Below are positions 50,070-63,421 of a stretch of 64,000 nt of DNA, piece after piece; position 1 is the stretch's first letter; each line of letters begins with the position of its first letter. Source of the DNA: Holothuria scabra (Eukaryota > Echinodermata > Holothuroidea > Aspidochirotida > Holothuriidae); contig CM074187.1 in NCBI GenBank assembly GCA_037179385.1, positions 12,773,450 through 12,837,449 of the forward strand. The letters run 5' to 3'. The notes under the pieces are model-generated. The model saw only the letters and a list, made by a program, of their open reading frames with translations, did not search any database and was not told where the DNA came from. The position numbers and the translations under genes are program-made.

Positions 50070-52617
50070 CACTGTTTCAACTAGTAGCTGAATAAAATTG
50101 TCAATCGTCTCCAACGGGGTCTTTTTCTAATTTTTAGGACAAGTGGTTAATTTAACTTTAGCAACAGGAAGCTTATTTACCGTTTAAAACAGGTGGTAAA
50201 TTATGGTTTATTTATTTAACGTTGACATACCTACTCTAGAAATTCTATTTCCTGAAGTTTTACTAGAGGTTTAGCCTATTGAGTGTGCGCTCTTGACTAG
50301 AGATTAGTCAAACTTCTCCCTTACACTAGGATTGTAGTAAGATTTAGTTGAAAATTAGTTGTTCATAAGCCTATACTATTCTTATCCAGGTTAATTCCAT
50401 CCTCCGTACCTTTCTTTCGTTATATCCAGACGGATTTCCTCAATCAAGTTTGTTATCATAACACGGGACGCCACACGAGATAATGTTCCTTGCATATCAA
50501 GAATGTCTTCAATAGTGCGCCAGCCCTGAAATATTTTCACAAACAATTGGGGATGTTGACTTAACTTGAGTGTTGAAAACATTAAGAATGTTTACTTCCA
50601 TCTCCATTACATGTATGTGTGGTGTGTAAACTTAACGGTCGAACAACCCTTCCATAATTGGCTAGCCAATGAGCAAAGACGTAACTGAAATTTCTGTAGG
50701 ACAATTAGCATACTAACTCTCAAAACTGTTAGCCAGCACCTGCAATTGTAACATAAACGCATCAATTGCTCGTAACCTTAAAGACGTCGCCATCCGTGAA
50801 AGAAGTGGTACCGGTACGACTTTATAAATCTTCATCATTAAATTACATTCTAATGACGATTAATAGTATGATATGATTCAAAGTTTCCATGACTTCAGGT
50901 GATGGGTAAGTCTATATAACTCTGATTTGTTTCAACTGTCAATAGTCCTATATTGATAACATGGCACTAAATGTGCCTTAGTGATTTTATCAATTGTAGT
51001 CTTAAAAAAGGCAGTGTTTATCATTCGTTAGTTGCGCTAATTTCTAAATAGAGAAAAAGACGGTGCCAGTGAACATTGGTGTCACGGAAAGATTGAACTT
51101 ACCTTTTTATTGTTAAAATCGTTCATTCCATATTTTGAATATTCTCTCTATCACCTGAAACAGCTTTGAGAGAATAACATAAAAAGTAGATAACGCCTGG
51201 CAGTGAAGAAGTCGATTCCGAAGGCTTCGAGTCAGGTTCAGTTTTCGGCAACTTTCAAGTATCAAGTACTTCCAATAGCGAAAAATCAATCCCTCTGACT
51301 GAGTCTCTCAAATTCCGAAATCGCGAGTCCGAGAACGGACTTTCATACATTATTGCGTCTAGGGACTCGGTAACGGGAAAGCTCCATTCCAATTTCTGAT
51401 AATAAACACCGTTGGCAATTATTTTAGCGTGACAAAAAGTGCAACGCAACGGTTTTAATGTTCAACTTTCCAAAAACTACGAACAAGTATAAATAACAGT
51501 AGGACTTGTAAAGAGAGTCATTAGTGTCAGTTTGGCTATGTTTGCTACCAGTGTTTTCAAATACAGTAACACGACGCAACTGTGAGAAATTGCTTGTAAG
51601 CGCCAATTTGTTTTTGGGTGAAACGAAACGTCGCCCGGCTGATCGGGTACCTGAACACTTAATGTCCATCAGGTTAGGTTTGATTAGGTTAGATAGAGTT
51701 TTACCGCCCATTTACCAACCAATGTCCATCAGGCAAAACCTACCAGGTTATCCGGTAGCTAACCATTTCAATTCGTTAATTTGCTCTATTCAGGACTTTA
51801 TGGACACGGTAGCCATATCATGCAGAGGTTCGACCATGATCGCCTGATTGCAGAATACTGGTTCATAATTAAGCTGAGACTCTCGCACTTAACAGGCCGA
51901 ATGCTAAACTCAAACTTTGATTGATTGATGTTCCTTTTTTCTTGTCAAGTCCGGTTATAAATTTGTTCATTTTATCATAATCGCCTAAAAAGTGGTAATT
52001 TCCATTGCGCAATACCTCTTAATTTATTTTGCACAGTTGAGTCGTTTAACTATTTCACGTATTATATACGCGCGTCTTCAAGTTGTAGGCACGTGCTTGT
52101 TGTTTCTTTTAAAAAGCGTTGTTTTGAGAAGAGGGTATCTTACCCGAAACAACGCGGTAAATAAATTATGTACATATATTATTTTGTGTGAGTATGTTTG
52201 TAAATTAACTTGATAATGAAATTTTAAAAATCTTCACACAATTCATCCATGTTAGGCAAAAAGCATACTTTACAATGAGAGGACTTTTCTCGAAAAACCT
52301 ACTTATGGTGATCGTGTATAAAAACAAACTGGATCCACACAATGTGGAGAGAAAACACTCGAAAGCAAGAACTTAAAAGCTCGCTAATCCTTATGCCCTG
52401 TGTTTTACTTTTTTAACAGTTGTCCCCTCTGGTGTGAACCTAGTCAAACGTCATAACCTAGGCCTACCAGCCTACCAGCCTTGGGTGGTTAGGATGTTAT
52501 TGTAAGTGGGGGGGAGGGGGGAGGGGGAATAAACGCTGAAGGGGCAACATCGTATAAGGAATATAAAAGTAATATTAGTCTAGCGTGTCAACACCTATTC
52601 CCGTTCTTTACAAACAG
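50070..52617. other. Intergenic with one SINE fragment and a G-rich run
   Basis: No gene. SINE-like sequence at 51660-51780 and a G-rich run at 52507-52528 (gtgggggggaggggggaggggg) that could form a G-quadruplex. Confidence 0.45.
51660..51780 (-). repeat. SINE-like fragment
   Basis: Minus-strand ATTGGTTGGTAAATGGGCGG and TAAAACTCTATCTAACCTAA match the SINE 3' end. Confidence 0.55.
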
Positions 52618-52632
52618 TTGGCCTATAGATTT

Positions 52633-52798
52633 ACTAAAAAAATGTTAAGAAGACTATAGGAATTTTGGATTGTGAGAAAAGGATTGTAGGCTAGCTTTGT
52701 AGATTTTTTAGGAGGGGGGGGCGCAAAATGTGGTCTTGAATCAATGGGGGGGGGGGGGGGCATCGTCCCCCTCGCTCCCCTCTGGCTACGCCGCTGAC
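52633..52798. mobile_element. 166-bp insertion flanked by a 15-bp direct repeat
   Basis: TTGGCCTATAGATTT occurs at 52618-52632 and again at 52799-52813. The inserted piece ends CCTCTGGCTACGCCGCTGAC (inverted CAGCGGCGTAGCCAG, hAT-like) but its left end, ACTAAAAAAATG, is not the inverse. It may be a one-ended or retroposed insertion. Confidence 0.7.
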
Positions 52799-53464
52799 TT
52801 GGCCTATAGATTTCAAAGTGCTTTCCTAAAAGGGTGTTAGTTTACGTAGCTCTTGCATATGACCACGGTGTCTATTCCGTACCTCTAGCACTGTTTTGTC
52901 TACGGATTGCTTGTTCCAATCAATGCAGTAAATTAAGAATACAACTACAAAGATACTTTACGTATATCATCATTTATTATTATGTTTCTCCTGTAAAAAA
53001 ATTTGATACATTGGATCTCTTTTAAAATATTTTTTCCAGCGCGATTTTTGACTAAGCACAACTTGAGATGAGTATTTCAGATCAAAACATGTTGTGCGGT
53101 GAAGTGACAAGGAAAACAAAGAACCAAATCACGATTGTTTAAAGTTATGCAATAGACTAAATTGAATATCTTATATTACTTATTACAAAATCATATTTCA
53201 ATGAGGTTGATATCCCAACTTGATATTCCATAACTTTCAGAATGTTCCCATGTTACGGGATTTATCCAAAGTGTTTGTTTAACGACAAATTTAACGTTGG
53301 CATGGCAAATGTTTTACGGGTCAGAAAAACTGAAAACGTTACCTTTTAAGTCACATAGAAATCGGAAACATGATAGTATGTCTCTTCGATGTTTCTTTTA
53401 CTTTTTATATTACCTTGTGAGGACTTAATAATATTTCTTCTTTTACAAGGTACCATACCACGCC

Positions 53465-53525
53465 ATGACAAATCGAGGAAAGGAATTCCTGGTTTTAACC
53501 TGCCTTCTCATACTACTCGGATACG
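53465..53525 (+). CDS. Gene 2, first coding exon: signal peptide
   Basis: ATG at 53465 opens MTNRGKEFLVLTCLLILLGY plus the first base of a glycine codon before gtaaga. A basic start followed by a hydrophobic core ending near small residues is a standard secretory signal. Phase 1 at the donor. A tract ttcttcttttacaag just upstream (to 53450) looks like a splice acceptor, so a non-coding first exon may lie further left. The gene continues at 63422 and beyond the window. Confidence 0.8.
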
Positions 53526-53584
53526 GTAAGAAATATTTTCTTATTTTGTTTTGTCTGAAACATTCCAAACAACCCAGCTAACAA

Positions 53585-54010
53585 CAAAACGTTTCCTGAA
53601 CGTTTTTCAAACGTGACCACTTTCGTTTCGCAAACGTCTAGAACTACGTTTTAAAGACGTGTTTTTGTAGACTTTTCATACGTTTTCAAAACGTTTTTTA
53701 GAGACGTTCTCAAAACGTTATTCAGACGTAGAAAACGTTTATAAAACTTTTGCTGGTCCGTACGGAAAACGTCTGGGACGTAAGTAAAAGGAACAGGACG
53801 TTCAGGAAACGTTTTAGGGACGTACAAAAATCATCCAGGACATCCGGAGAACGTACTAGAGACGTACATAAAGCGTCTCTGACGTCTCGAAAACGCTTTA
53901 TAGGGCTGTAGGGAAAGCGTCTTCTATCTTCAGAAAAAATTTAGGGAAGTACGAAAATTATACAGGAAGTCAAAAGAACGTTTCAGAGGCGAATAAAGTG
54001 TATCGTATCT
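53585..54010. repeat. Left AACGTTTT subterminal array
   Basis: About 25 ACGT-centred words such as caaaacgtttt, gggacgtac and gaaaacgtct, becoming less regular toward the interior. Probably binding sites for the element's own transposase, by analogy with other subterminal arrays. Confidence 0.8.
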
Positions 54011-55512
54011 AGGAAAAAATGTCAGGGAAACTTCGATGACGTCAAAATATCTCAGGTGCTTACGGATTTAAATTTACGTACCTAAACCAAAATAAATGAA
54101 AGGTGAATATTGCTTATGTATCCCTCAACCTCTCCATGAGATAGACCATTGTGAAGTTGGGCTGTTTTATGGTCATCTGATTAGGACCATAAGTACTAAC
54201 AAATGAAATTTGCTGGGAGAGGAAGGGAAATTTCACTTAACTTTAAAGACAAACATAAGGCTAATGAAAGAAAAAAAAAGATATAAATGGTTTTTCATTT
54301 TCTTGACCTACTGTATGTAACTGTAATCATACTATCTTCAATAAAGTGATCACAAAAAGACTATTCTTAACTTCTTAGTGCTGGCAAGGAAGTATGTCAA
54401 AGGATCATACAGCTCTAAATCTGCACATATACACACTGAAAGCATCATTGCTGTGATTAATGTTTGCACAAGGTACCACTTAATGATATATGGTACAGTT
54501 GAATTTTACATCCAGTATACACATACTGTACATCACTCTGCATGACAAAGAAATAGAGCCTGGGCGACGACAAAGAAAACCAAGCTAATAAAAGTTAATG
54601 CTTATAGAGCAATAAAATTCCTATCAAAGCTGATATTTGAGAAATCTAAATTGCATAATACTTAATTTGTAGAAATGGTCGTTTCGTGCTGCAGTTAGAC
54701 CTACTTTTGTACGTATAAATTATTACTGTAAACAGAATGGTTTAGAGGAATTTCAAAAATGAAAGCAATATAGATATTATATAAAGCTTTGCAGACAAAA
54801 ACTACAAATTTTAAGCCCGAGGCTGTTAAATGCTGAGCACAGATCAGCATCGATTTTTATATAAAAGTATTACAGCTTAGTTTTGCAACTGCATGCAACA
54901 GGAAAGCCAATGAAAAGGCAGTAATGTAAGCATTAGAAACTTTGGAATGAAAAAAATTAAGTAATCTTCAGATGTGCATGGTTTGTAGTAAACATCGCTT
55001 GGAAAATCTTGAGAAAAAATCTGAGTAAAACTTGAACCATACTCATGTACAGTGAAATATAAGTTGGTATACAACAGGAACCAAAATATCATTTGATACT
55101 GTACTTCAATATCAAAATGAAAGCGGGTGGTACTACAGTATACTCATAATGGCAGCTTTATTTTAGTGGCGAGTTGAAATGTTGACAGTTTTTTCTTAGA
55201 TCAATCATTTACACCACCGAGTTTCAGTTAGAGCCAAATGGCTTTACTGGGAAGAACAGCTCAAATTAACATGCTTTGGAATTGATATCAAATCACAACA
55301 ACAAAGTGAACACTTAAAAACTGCTCCTCTTGAACAAAGACCTGCATGGTCAAATGCTATATACTGTAATTGGCAGGGAATTCATTGGGACATAAAAATC
55401 CTTGTTTAACAAAAGGTGAAAGTGAATTTTGTCAAGTTTGTTACTTTCTTTTTTACATAATATGCACAGATCACAGTTTATTGAACACATAAACTCGTAA
55501 AGATTTATTTAA

Positions 55513-55763
55513 CCCTTTACCGTTGTGCTCCGAACAAGGCATATTTGCGTGCCTCGGGACTGGGCGGAAAAGCGGACGGAGCCCGCCCCGCATCGGCTCC
55601 CGTAGGCCATTGACCCCGTGACCTCAAACTATTGTCTCTCTCGTTGTTGTGGCCGAATTTTCGGGTAGCTGCTCACAGTTTTGAGCTCTGCGCGAAACAG
55701 TAAAGACGGGTGACAGCCGAGCTCTCCGCATGGGTCCGAAAGGACCCAAACAACAGTAAAGGG
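55513..55763. mobile_element. piggyBac-type MITE nested in the large element
   Basis: Inverted ends CCCTTTACCGTTG and CAACAGTAAAGGG with TTAA immediately outside both (55509-55512 and 55764-55767). 251 bp, GC-rich compared with its AT-rich host, and non-coding. TTAA plus CCY ends fit piggyBac. Confidence 0.88.
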
Positions 55764-55771
55764 TTAAAACT

Positions 55772-55990
55772 CTGAAGCAAGACTGGTGTAAACAGTCAAA
55801 TCAAGGTTAACAACTTCTTACAGTATTGAATAGATTGGTAAAGATTCATTTACAACACTTTCAAGTAAGACTGGTGCAAACAAAAAATCAAGATTTACGA
55901 CTTACAACATTGAATAGATTGTTACACATTCATTAATAACACTCTCAAGCAAGACTGGTGTACAAAAAGAATCATGATTTGCAACAACTT
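55772..55990. repeat. Three diverged direct repeats of about 85 bp
   Basis: AAGCAAGACTGGTGTAAACA-like landmarks at about 55773, 55863 and 55947, each followed by 'tcaag.tttacaact' and 'attgaatagatt'. Immediately right of the nested MITE. Confidence 0.7.
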
Positions 55991-58900
55991 AAAAGTATTG
56001 AAGAGATGGCCAACTCACACACTTATATACTGTACAAATCACACCGAATAGAGACCAATCAATGTACAGTACTATTTTCCAAATAAGGGTCAATTGCATT
56101 GACCCATAAGGAGCTTGCTAGGAAATCCCATCTACTCTTGAGATTTTGATGTATAAATACACCTGGCAAGTACCAACAATAATCTTAGCAATCATGATGT
56201 TATAATTTTAACAGAATGTTGGAGGTTTGAGAGACAGACAGTTGCCAAAGGCAATATCAAGGATGAAAAACCTTCATAAAAAATTGAAGGTCCAGACACA
56301 ATCTCTCAAAAAAGCATAATTCCGCAGTCCGGAAAAATTCCTCAGAACTTCAAGACTAACGAAAAGTCCAGAGACATTTTTATAGTGTACCACCAATTCT
56401 CTGTAACTTAATTCTGGTATATGGTGCATAGAAATCCAATGCAAACATCATTTCTCTAAGTGAATTGGTTTTAGCAAGGTTATTAAATGTTTATTCATAT
56501 GAGATACATTGCTATCATTCTACAACAGTACAGTACACAGTCACAGGAGTCAATGTAATTTGGCACTGGTATTGTATCCTCCATGGTACCATCATGTAAA
56601 CATACACACACAGTACAGCCACTTAATACGAACAACTAACTGTAGCACACAGCCATGAGGAAAGACAGTTCGATATTTTTTAACCAAAGACTTTTGGTAA
56701 AAATGAGAGTAGCATGCTGCCCATGATGAAGACTTCCATCTGCAATAGAATCGACTTGGCAGACATAATAAGCCTACCGTTTTGTTTCTGGTTTGAACAA
56801 CTTTGTAATGCAAAGATTAAGAGTCATTTAGCAACACCTACTTCAGGAATAGAACAATTGTGGTGAGTGCTCTTGCATATTAAGGCCATCAAAGTTTGGG
56901 CCCATTGAAAGGATTTTTTACTATCAGCGGCAGGGTCTGAGGGGGCAGCTGCCCCAGAGCAGCTACGCAGGCTAGACCTATGGTGACAATATTACCATTC
57001 CATCATAAATCAATTATCAGTAGCAACTGAAAAGTCTGTTGATCTGATGATGCGTCTCAGATAAGACATGATACCATAGTCACTCGAAAATAATTTAGTT
57101 CAGAGTCCTGGTTCACGAATATCTGCAAAAACAACAATATAATTACATTACATGTATTTCTCAATGAAAGAAGTATAGACACAATATTTTTGATCACAGA
57201 AAATGACCTTAAATAAAGTACAATGTGCACTGACATTTAGCTTGGTTCTTAAGGCGCATCTCTGGAAATACAAAAGCATTTGTTCCAACAGGGAGGGTGT
57301 CTCCTCCCCTCGAAAATTTTCATGGAGTCTAGATAAACAGTAAATTGTGCACAATTTTAAAAATGACAAAATTAGTAAGTTTCTTTACGGTGGTATAATG
57401 AGGTCTAATAATACTTTTTATTATTCAGCAATGCTTTTTAAAAATTGTCTGAGCAGCATCCCATGTACAACCTGTGGTGTTTATTAATACCCCCTAGGGT
57501 TACTAGTCTATGGGGTACTAGTATCCCTGGTTGGGCAACAGGGCATTAAAGTGTACCTAAAAAGAAATTCAAAAATATATGTATTAAACAGCATGAAAAA
57601 ATTCTAACAGTTCAACTCCTATCTTCATACAACAGGACATTCTAGAACTGAGATGTAAAATGTGGAAAGTAATTTGTAAACTTTTTAAAGCAAATTAATG
57701 TAGTCCATTGTGCAATAATGTGCAACTTTCTTGTTGTACCACTCACATTACCTTCTTTGTTTCCCTTAAACATTAAAAATATTTTTTGACCTTGAACATT
57801 TCCTGTTCCCTTGCACAGCATGTTGCGCGGAGAGGGCTTAATTAATAATACTGTACATTAACCCATAGGAGTAAGAGTACCAGCACACCTTGGCATAAGG
57901 TGCAGTAACTTTCAGAAAAAACAAAAATACAAAAGACTGTAATTTGAGTAGTATAACAATTACTGTACTGTACATCACAAATTATTGCGCAATGTGTCAT
58001 TTAAATTTGAGGGAGAAAAACTTCAACATTTCATATCTCAGATAAGGAATATCGTAGAAAGATTGGAGTTGGACTGTTAACCTTCATATTTCATGCGATT
58101 TAATATAAATTTTCAATTTTTTTTTTTACTTGAGATACACTTTCAAGAGAAACTTTCCTTCAGTTCCTACATACAGTATAAAATTTTCTCAAGACACCAG
58201 ACATAATCAATTAGGTAGAAACATTTTAGTGTTAATTCATATTGATCATCAGGATGTTTACCATTTCTTTTCAATTTAGACCAATTTCTGTTCCTAACAC
58301 TTAACTAATTTATAATGTATTATGACACCATGGGACACCATGTGACCTCTGAGTACATTGTAAACACTTGCCAACAGATTCAAATCAGAGTTTGTAAAAC
58401 AGGAAAATAAACAAACCATGGTCTAGACTGGGCAAAGGACAGGAAATTGGTTAGTAGGAACTTCACCTTTTGGCTTGATTTTACTAAATAAGCTGCTCTC
58501 AAATCATCACTTTAATCTCAAAATGGAGTTTAAGAAATGAAGGAACTTACTCAAAATGATCTTGAAAATGGTGCTTGCCATCAGACCCCTCTTCTACAGT
58601 TCAGTAGCACACAAATTCAAATGATCAATCGATCATACTGTAGGAAGTTGGTTCTAAGGTGATGTACCACCCTCCGCATGTTGTCAGGGGGCTCCTGGGA
58701 AAAGACATAATATAAAAAAATATTTTGCAAAAGTGGATAAAAAACATACCTACTGCACATTCATACATATGTTCTACACACATGCATAAACATAAAGAAT
58801 GACCGATAGCACTAATAGTCATGGCTATCAAGGCCTTCCTTATGTCAGGCCCCTAACTGTAAACAAGATATCAAACCAAAAGAACACTAAATTGTGTTGT

Positions 58901-60074
58901 AAACTCTAAAGTATTAAACTCTATGCCTGGAAATTACAATGATGTTTGGTTTAATTTTTTCTAACAGAAAACATTGCTTTAAGGTTGATGCCTTCTGTAA
59001 TACTATAAAACCTGCAGAATGCTCTACAATACTGTAAGTTCAGTATCATGACATCATCCATTTGGAAATCACAATTAATCTACCTGTATCACACTAACTG
59101 TAAGGTTCACTGCTATTGACAGCAACTAAAATTGTTTACACCAAAAGTGAAGATGGACTTGAAAAACATAACATGCTTACAAGAGTCCTGCTGAGCTCTT
59201 TGAAATTGTGTCTGGATTCAATGGCAACAGGGTCAAGCACAATGTTCTTTTCTAAGTGCTTTATTGGTGGCTCATCCAAGGCATCATTATCAACTTACGG
59301 GATGCTTTCTTGTGAAGCAGCATGCAACATCCCAAGGATCACTTTTTGACATTTTTTGAGTTCCTTCAGTTTCATTATTATCTTTACCTCAAAGTTTCCT
59401 GTGGGATGAAAAAAAATGAACAATACTGTAATTCAGAATCCAAGGTATTTCTCTATTCAAATCTATAACTAATTTTTAGTAATTTACAGGGCACCAGAAA
59501 ATAAATCGTCTTGACATAAAAAGTTCACAAATGCACCACCAACCAAGGGTGAAATTTACAGGCCTTAGCCTAATACTGTACTTTTATGAAAGAGCAAAAC
59601 TCATGAAGACATTAAGAGACCATTAAACTTTTCCTTTGATTCTTGAAAAGAAACGCCAGAGGTCCAAAGGACACTTGCTTTTGAGTGTCTATTGCATTTA
59701 CAACACTGTGACACTACCTACGTCAACCTTACTGTATGTACAGTACAGTACTGTACAATGGCTTTAAAAACATAAAGTCAAGAAATATAAAAAGACCAAC
59801 ACAAGGCTAACAAAAGGGGGATTCTAGTGTTCAGTCATTTTTTGTTCTGCTGTAGCAACAAATTTTGAAACAATTTAGGTGCTCCAACATGGAAGAATGT
59901 TGTCTTACTGTAATTTCACACTAGGTACAGCAGCTCTTCACTTTCACTTTTCATATTTAGCTTGCCAAACTGCAACCCAGAAATGTCCACAGTGATACAC
60001 TCATTGCATTCAAGCCTAGCCAAAGGTTCTTATTTCTCCTTCATTTCTTCTCTGTACCCTCCTGAATAATACAT

Positions 60075-60665
60075 TATTTTCCGCCCTCTTTACTTTCGGC
60101 CCTTCAAAAACGGTGCTTTTCACCACTTCTATTTTCAGCAGAAAACATCCTTTTTTGGGGTGGAAAGTAATGGATTGGAATGTGATATCATTGGTACAGC
60201 ACTTGTGTCAAATAAAGGTTTCATCAAGTTTTCCTTTAAGTTTCAAACATCATTGATGTCTCTTACTATTCAGTGCAACACTCGTAACTACCATGCTCCA
60301 AGCAACACTCTCACTGTAGACTTAAGTGTACTAATACATACTTACAGTACGCACAGGTAGCCGAATAACCTTTGTTTTTGCCCTGGTTACTTTCTGCCCT
60401 CAGAAACGGTATTTTCAGTCCCTTTTATTTTTAGCAGTAAACATCTTTTTGGGGGGCATAAAGTTATGGAATGTGAAATCAGTGGTACTTGTGTCAAATG
60501 AAGATTTTATAAACTTTCTCCTAGGCCTAAAGTTTCAAATATTATTGATGTTTTTTGCTATTCTGTGCATCACTCGGTGCTGGCTGTGCTGATGTCTTTC
60601 CAAGCAACATTTTCACTGTAGACTTTGGTATTCATACTAATACATACCTATGTACAGGTACAGTA
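60075..60665. repeat. Diverged tandem duplication of about 290 bp inside the large element
   Basis: 60075-60360 and 60380-60665 share, in order, 'aacggt.ttttca', 'agcag.aaacatc.ttttt', 'ggaatgtga.atca.tggtac', 'cttgtgtcaaat', 'ccaagcaaca.t.tcactgtagact' and 'ctaatacatac'. Confidence 0.75.
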
Positions 60666-62129
60666 TATGACATTCAGTGCTGTGAACAATTATTCACACA
60701 TTTCGCATAAGCTTGCTATATTATAGACACACAGAGTTGGGGCCTACTTAGCCTAGGCCTAACGTTACATAAAAAATAGAAGACCATGACTATACTTGAT
60801 GAAGAACATCACACAATTCAATCTTTACGGCCAGGATGCTGAAAAAGTTTTAGGCCTAGGCCTAACCACATATTTTATTGTTGTCTTGAACTTGGCTTTG
60901 AAATTTTAAATTTTTAACATACGTACACTGTACAGTACTTTGCGGCAGCCTATAGGCTTAAGTTCAAACATTTATTTCCACCCCAAGATTTTCAATGGTG
61001 GAAATAGTGACTGACTCAAGGTACTACACTAAATATAATGCCAATGGGCTGAACGTTGACTGCACGGGTCTGTCGAGTGCACATCTGAAATTTCGTGTAA
61101 AAATCTTGAAACGATAGAACAGCCTTTGGGAAAGTTTGGGGCGCATTCGACAGTATAACTGCCTATCTATCGAACACTAACATTAGGCTTGTACATGCCG
61201 TGTGCACTTAACTGTTAGGCTAAGGGCTTGTGCCTTGCACAAACATATGACTCAACAAGTGAAAAATTTTCATCATTTTACATACGAAAGCATCCTTCAA
61301 GACGATTTTAAAGAATTTAAAACAGATTTCACGACTTACTGTGATTGTGACGGATGTTTCAGGAACAAGTAGTTGAGATTTCATTTTCTGGGAACTTTCA
61401 AGAGAGCTGCTGACAGGAACGTTCAAATTTGGACCGTAACTGCTTTTGTTACAATCTATGGAACGCCAATAGAGTCATTAACAGAAAGGGAAGGTAATGT
61501 TCACAAGTAGAGGATCGTTGCATAAAGTTGTCTAGCCGATTCACTGACGAACTTTGCCTCTCTCGCTAACCGAAATTATGGATGCAATGCCAATGAGAGC
61601 AGGAGGATCGAATTTGACTGACACCGGGGTGGATCCTGATTTTATTTTTCACCCCATGCAGGAGGTGCAGCCCTGTTGTTGCATCGCTTTCTCCATATAT
61701 TTTCGTAGGGATGCCAATTAGTGCCTATACCGCTATACCCATTGTACCTGAGTTGCATTTGCAAAATATCACAGAGTGCACGTGAGGAAATTCGTACGTT
61801 TTGCTCTTTCGAGGGGACCGTGAGGAGGGGGGGGGGGGTAGCATGAAAAGCAAGAGGATTACCCTAGGCTATTCCATTTTATGAAATTTTATCTGTGTGA
61901 CATCGCTGCAACAATCATGTGGCAGTGTTAAAATGTAGGTTACATCTTTGGCACAGCTTTAAATTACAGTATTTGCTCAAGTTCTCACGTTGATTTTCAT
62001 ATTTGAGCATGATTTTTGTACATTTTAGTACATAGAAGAAGGAATTTCATCGCACGTCCCTGTCCCTCCATTGGGCATTTTTGAACAATTTAAAGCTAAT
62101 ATTAAGACTTATCGGGAATGTACTCTATA

Positions 62130-62470
62130 GCTAGTATGACGTTTAGAAAACGTCTTGAAAACGTTTTGAACACGTTTTAACCATAGCGGTCTAGCATCGT
62201 TTCCTCTAACGTACTTAAACGTCTTTGGGAAGTCCTCGTGAATGCTCATATAATATGAACGTCCAGAAAACGTCATAAAAACGTTTAAAAATCGTCTAGT
62301 TATAACGTTTTACAAACGTTATTTTGTTACGTAGTAAAAACGTTTTTAGACAGTCCTCTTTAGTTTGTGGGAAATGCGGGACGTTTTGAACACGTTCTAA
62401 AAACGTTACTTTGGACGAAGACGAAACGGACAAACTGAGAACCAAACCAAAACGTTTTCTGGACGTTCGC
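62130..62470. repeat. Right AACGTTTT subterminal array
   Basis: Words such as gaaaacgttttgaacacgtt and aaaaacgtttttag at high density, in inverted relation to the left array. Confidence 0.8.
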
Positions 62471-63421
62471 TGTTAGCTGGGAAAGGTGTTTGTATTTACA
62501 TTAGAAGAATCAAAAACCCGTGTAACCAAAAAAAAAGTACTTCATCAAAAATCTACTGTTAAATTTGTCAAAACCATCGACTTTCATAGGCTTTTGGCGA
62601 CAATGGTATATGGCAGTCAAGTTGCGATATTAAAACAATAAAAATAAGGATAAAAAAGGATAAATTCTACTTTGAAATTAAGAATAATGTCGTTCCTTTC
62701 GGCACCCTTCCACTAAAAACATTTACAGTTGGAATGCAATTTTCTGGAATTGAAATAACCTTAATGAAGTTAAGTAATTGACCAGAACGACAGAGAATAG
62801 CGGATTTCAAAAGTCGATGGCTTTGATTGGCATTCTCGGAGATTGTTAAAAAAAGAAGAAGAAGTCATATTTTTTTCACACGATGCGGAAAGAATGTTTT
62901 GATCACACATAGTAGCTTGTATGTTACAACCGCAAGGCTTAAAACAATTATCTAGGCTTTTTCTTACACGAGGATAGGCCTGGGATCTAAGTGGATGTCG
63001 AGACTTGCTTTTTAGTTATTATGTGATCAATGGATGTCGATGTGGATCTAATGACCGCTAATATGAAAAATTCATCTTAAAATTAAGTGAATTACGCACT
63101 TATCAATTGTAAGACGCATCTTCTGAGATCCGGAGAGGGCCATTCAATGTTTGTTTTAGACACGTCAAACATTTCTGGGTACTGATGCACCCCTCAGTCA
63201 TACAATTCACCTATCATTTCATAGACTTTGATAATTATACCCTGTAGAATTTTCCACACCTGTTAAGTTTCTTTGACCAAATATTTGAAGAACTTTGCCA
63301 GACCTCTGACTCTCAACTCACATGAGCATGGCCCACATCCAACTCCCCGGCCACCAGGAGGTCTGGAGGTGCGTGTTACAATTGTTGTGCATTACTGGTT
63401 ACTTCGTTTGTGAAACTGCAG

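Larger units (their letters stand above)
53573..62481. mobile_element. 8.9-kb element with CCCAGCTAACA ends and AACGTTTT arrays
   Basis: Left end CCCAGCTAACAACAAAACG and right end (inverted) CCCAGCTAACAGCGAACG, each next to AA. Inside each end lie arrays of AACGTTTT/ACGT words (53585 to about 54010 and about 62130-62470), on average one ACGT every 15-25 bases. The interior is AT-rich, rich in TACTGTACAGTAC words, and has no frame over about 80 codons, so no transposase is seen. It is either a very large non-autonomous element or a decayed autonomous one. Superfamily not assigned. Confidence 0.8.
53526..63421 (+). other. Intron 1 of gene 2 (9.9 kb)
   Basis: Phase 1 intron from gtaaga to a gaaactgcag acceptor. 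About 90 percent of it is the AACGTTTT-ended element at 53573-62481. The remaining 940 bases (62482-63421) contain no other recognised feature except the segment resembling 24380-24480. Confidence 0.8.

Noticed and set aside
56923..56990. CAGCGGCAGGGTCTGAGGGGG as a hAT end
   Set aside because: No partner terminus or target duplication could be found nearby; left unannotated inside the large element.
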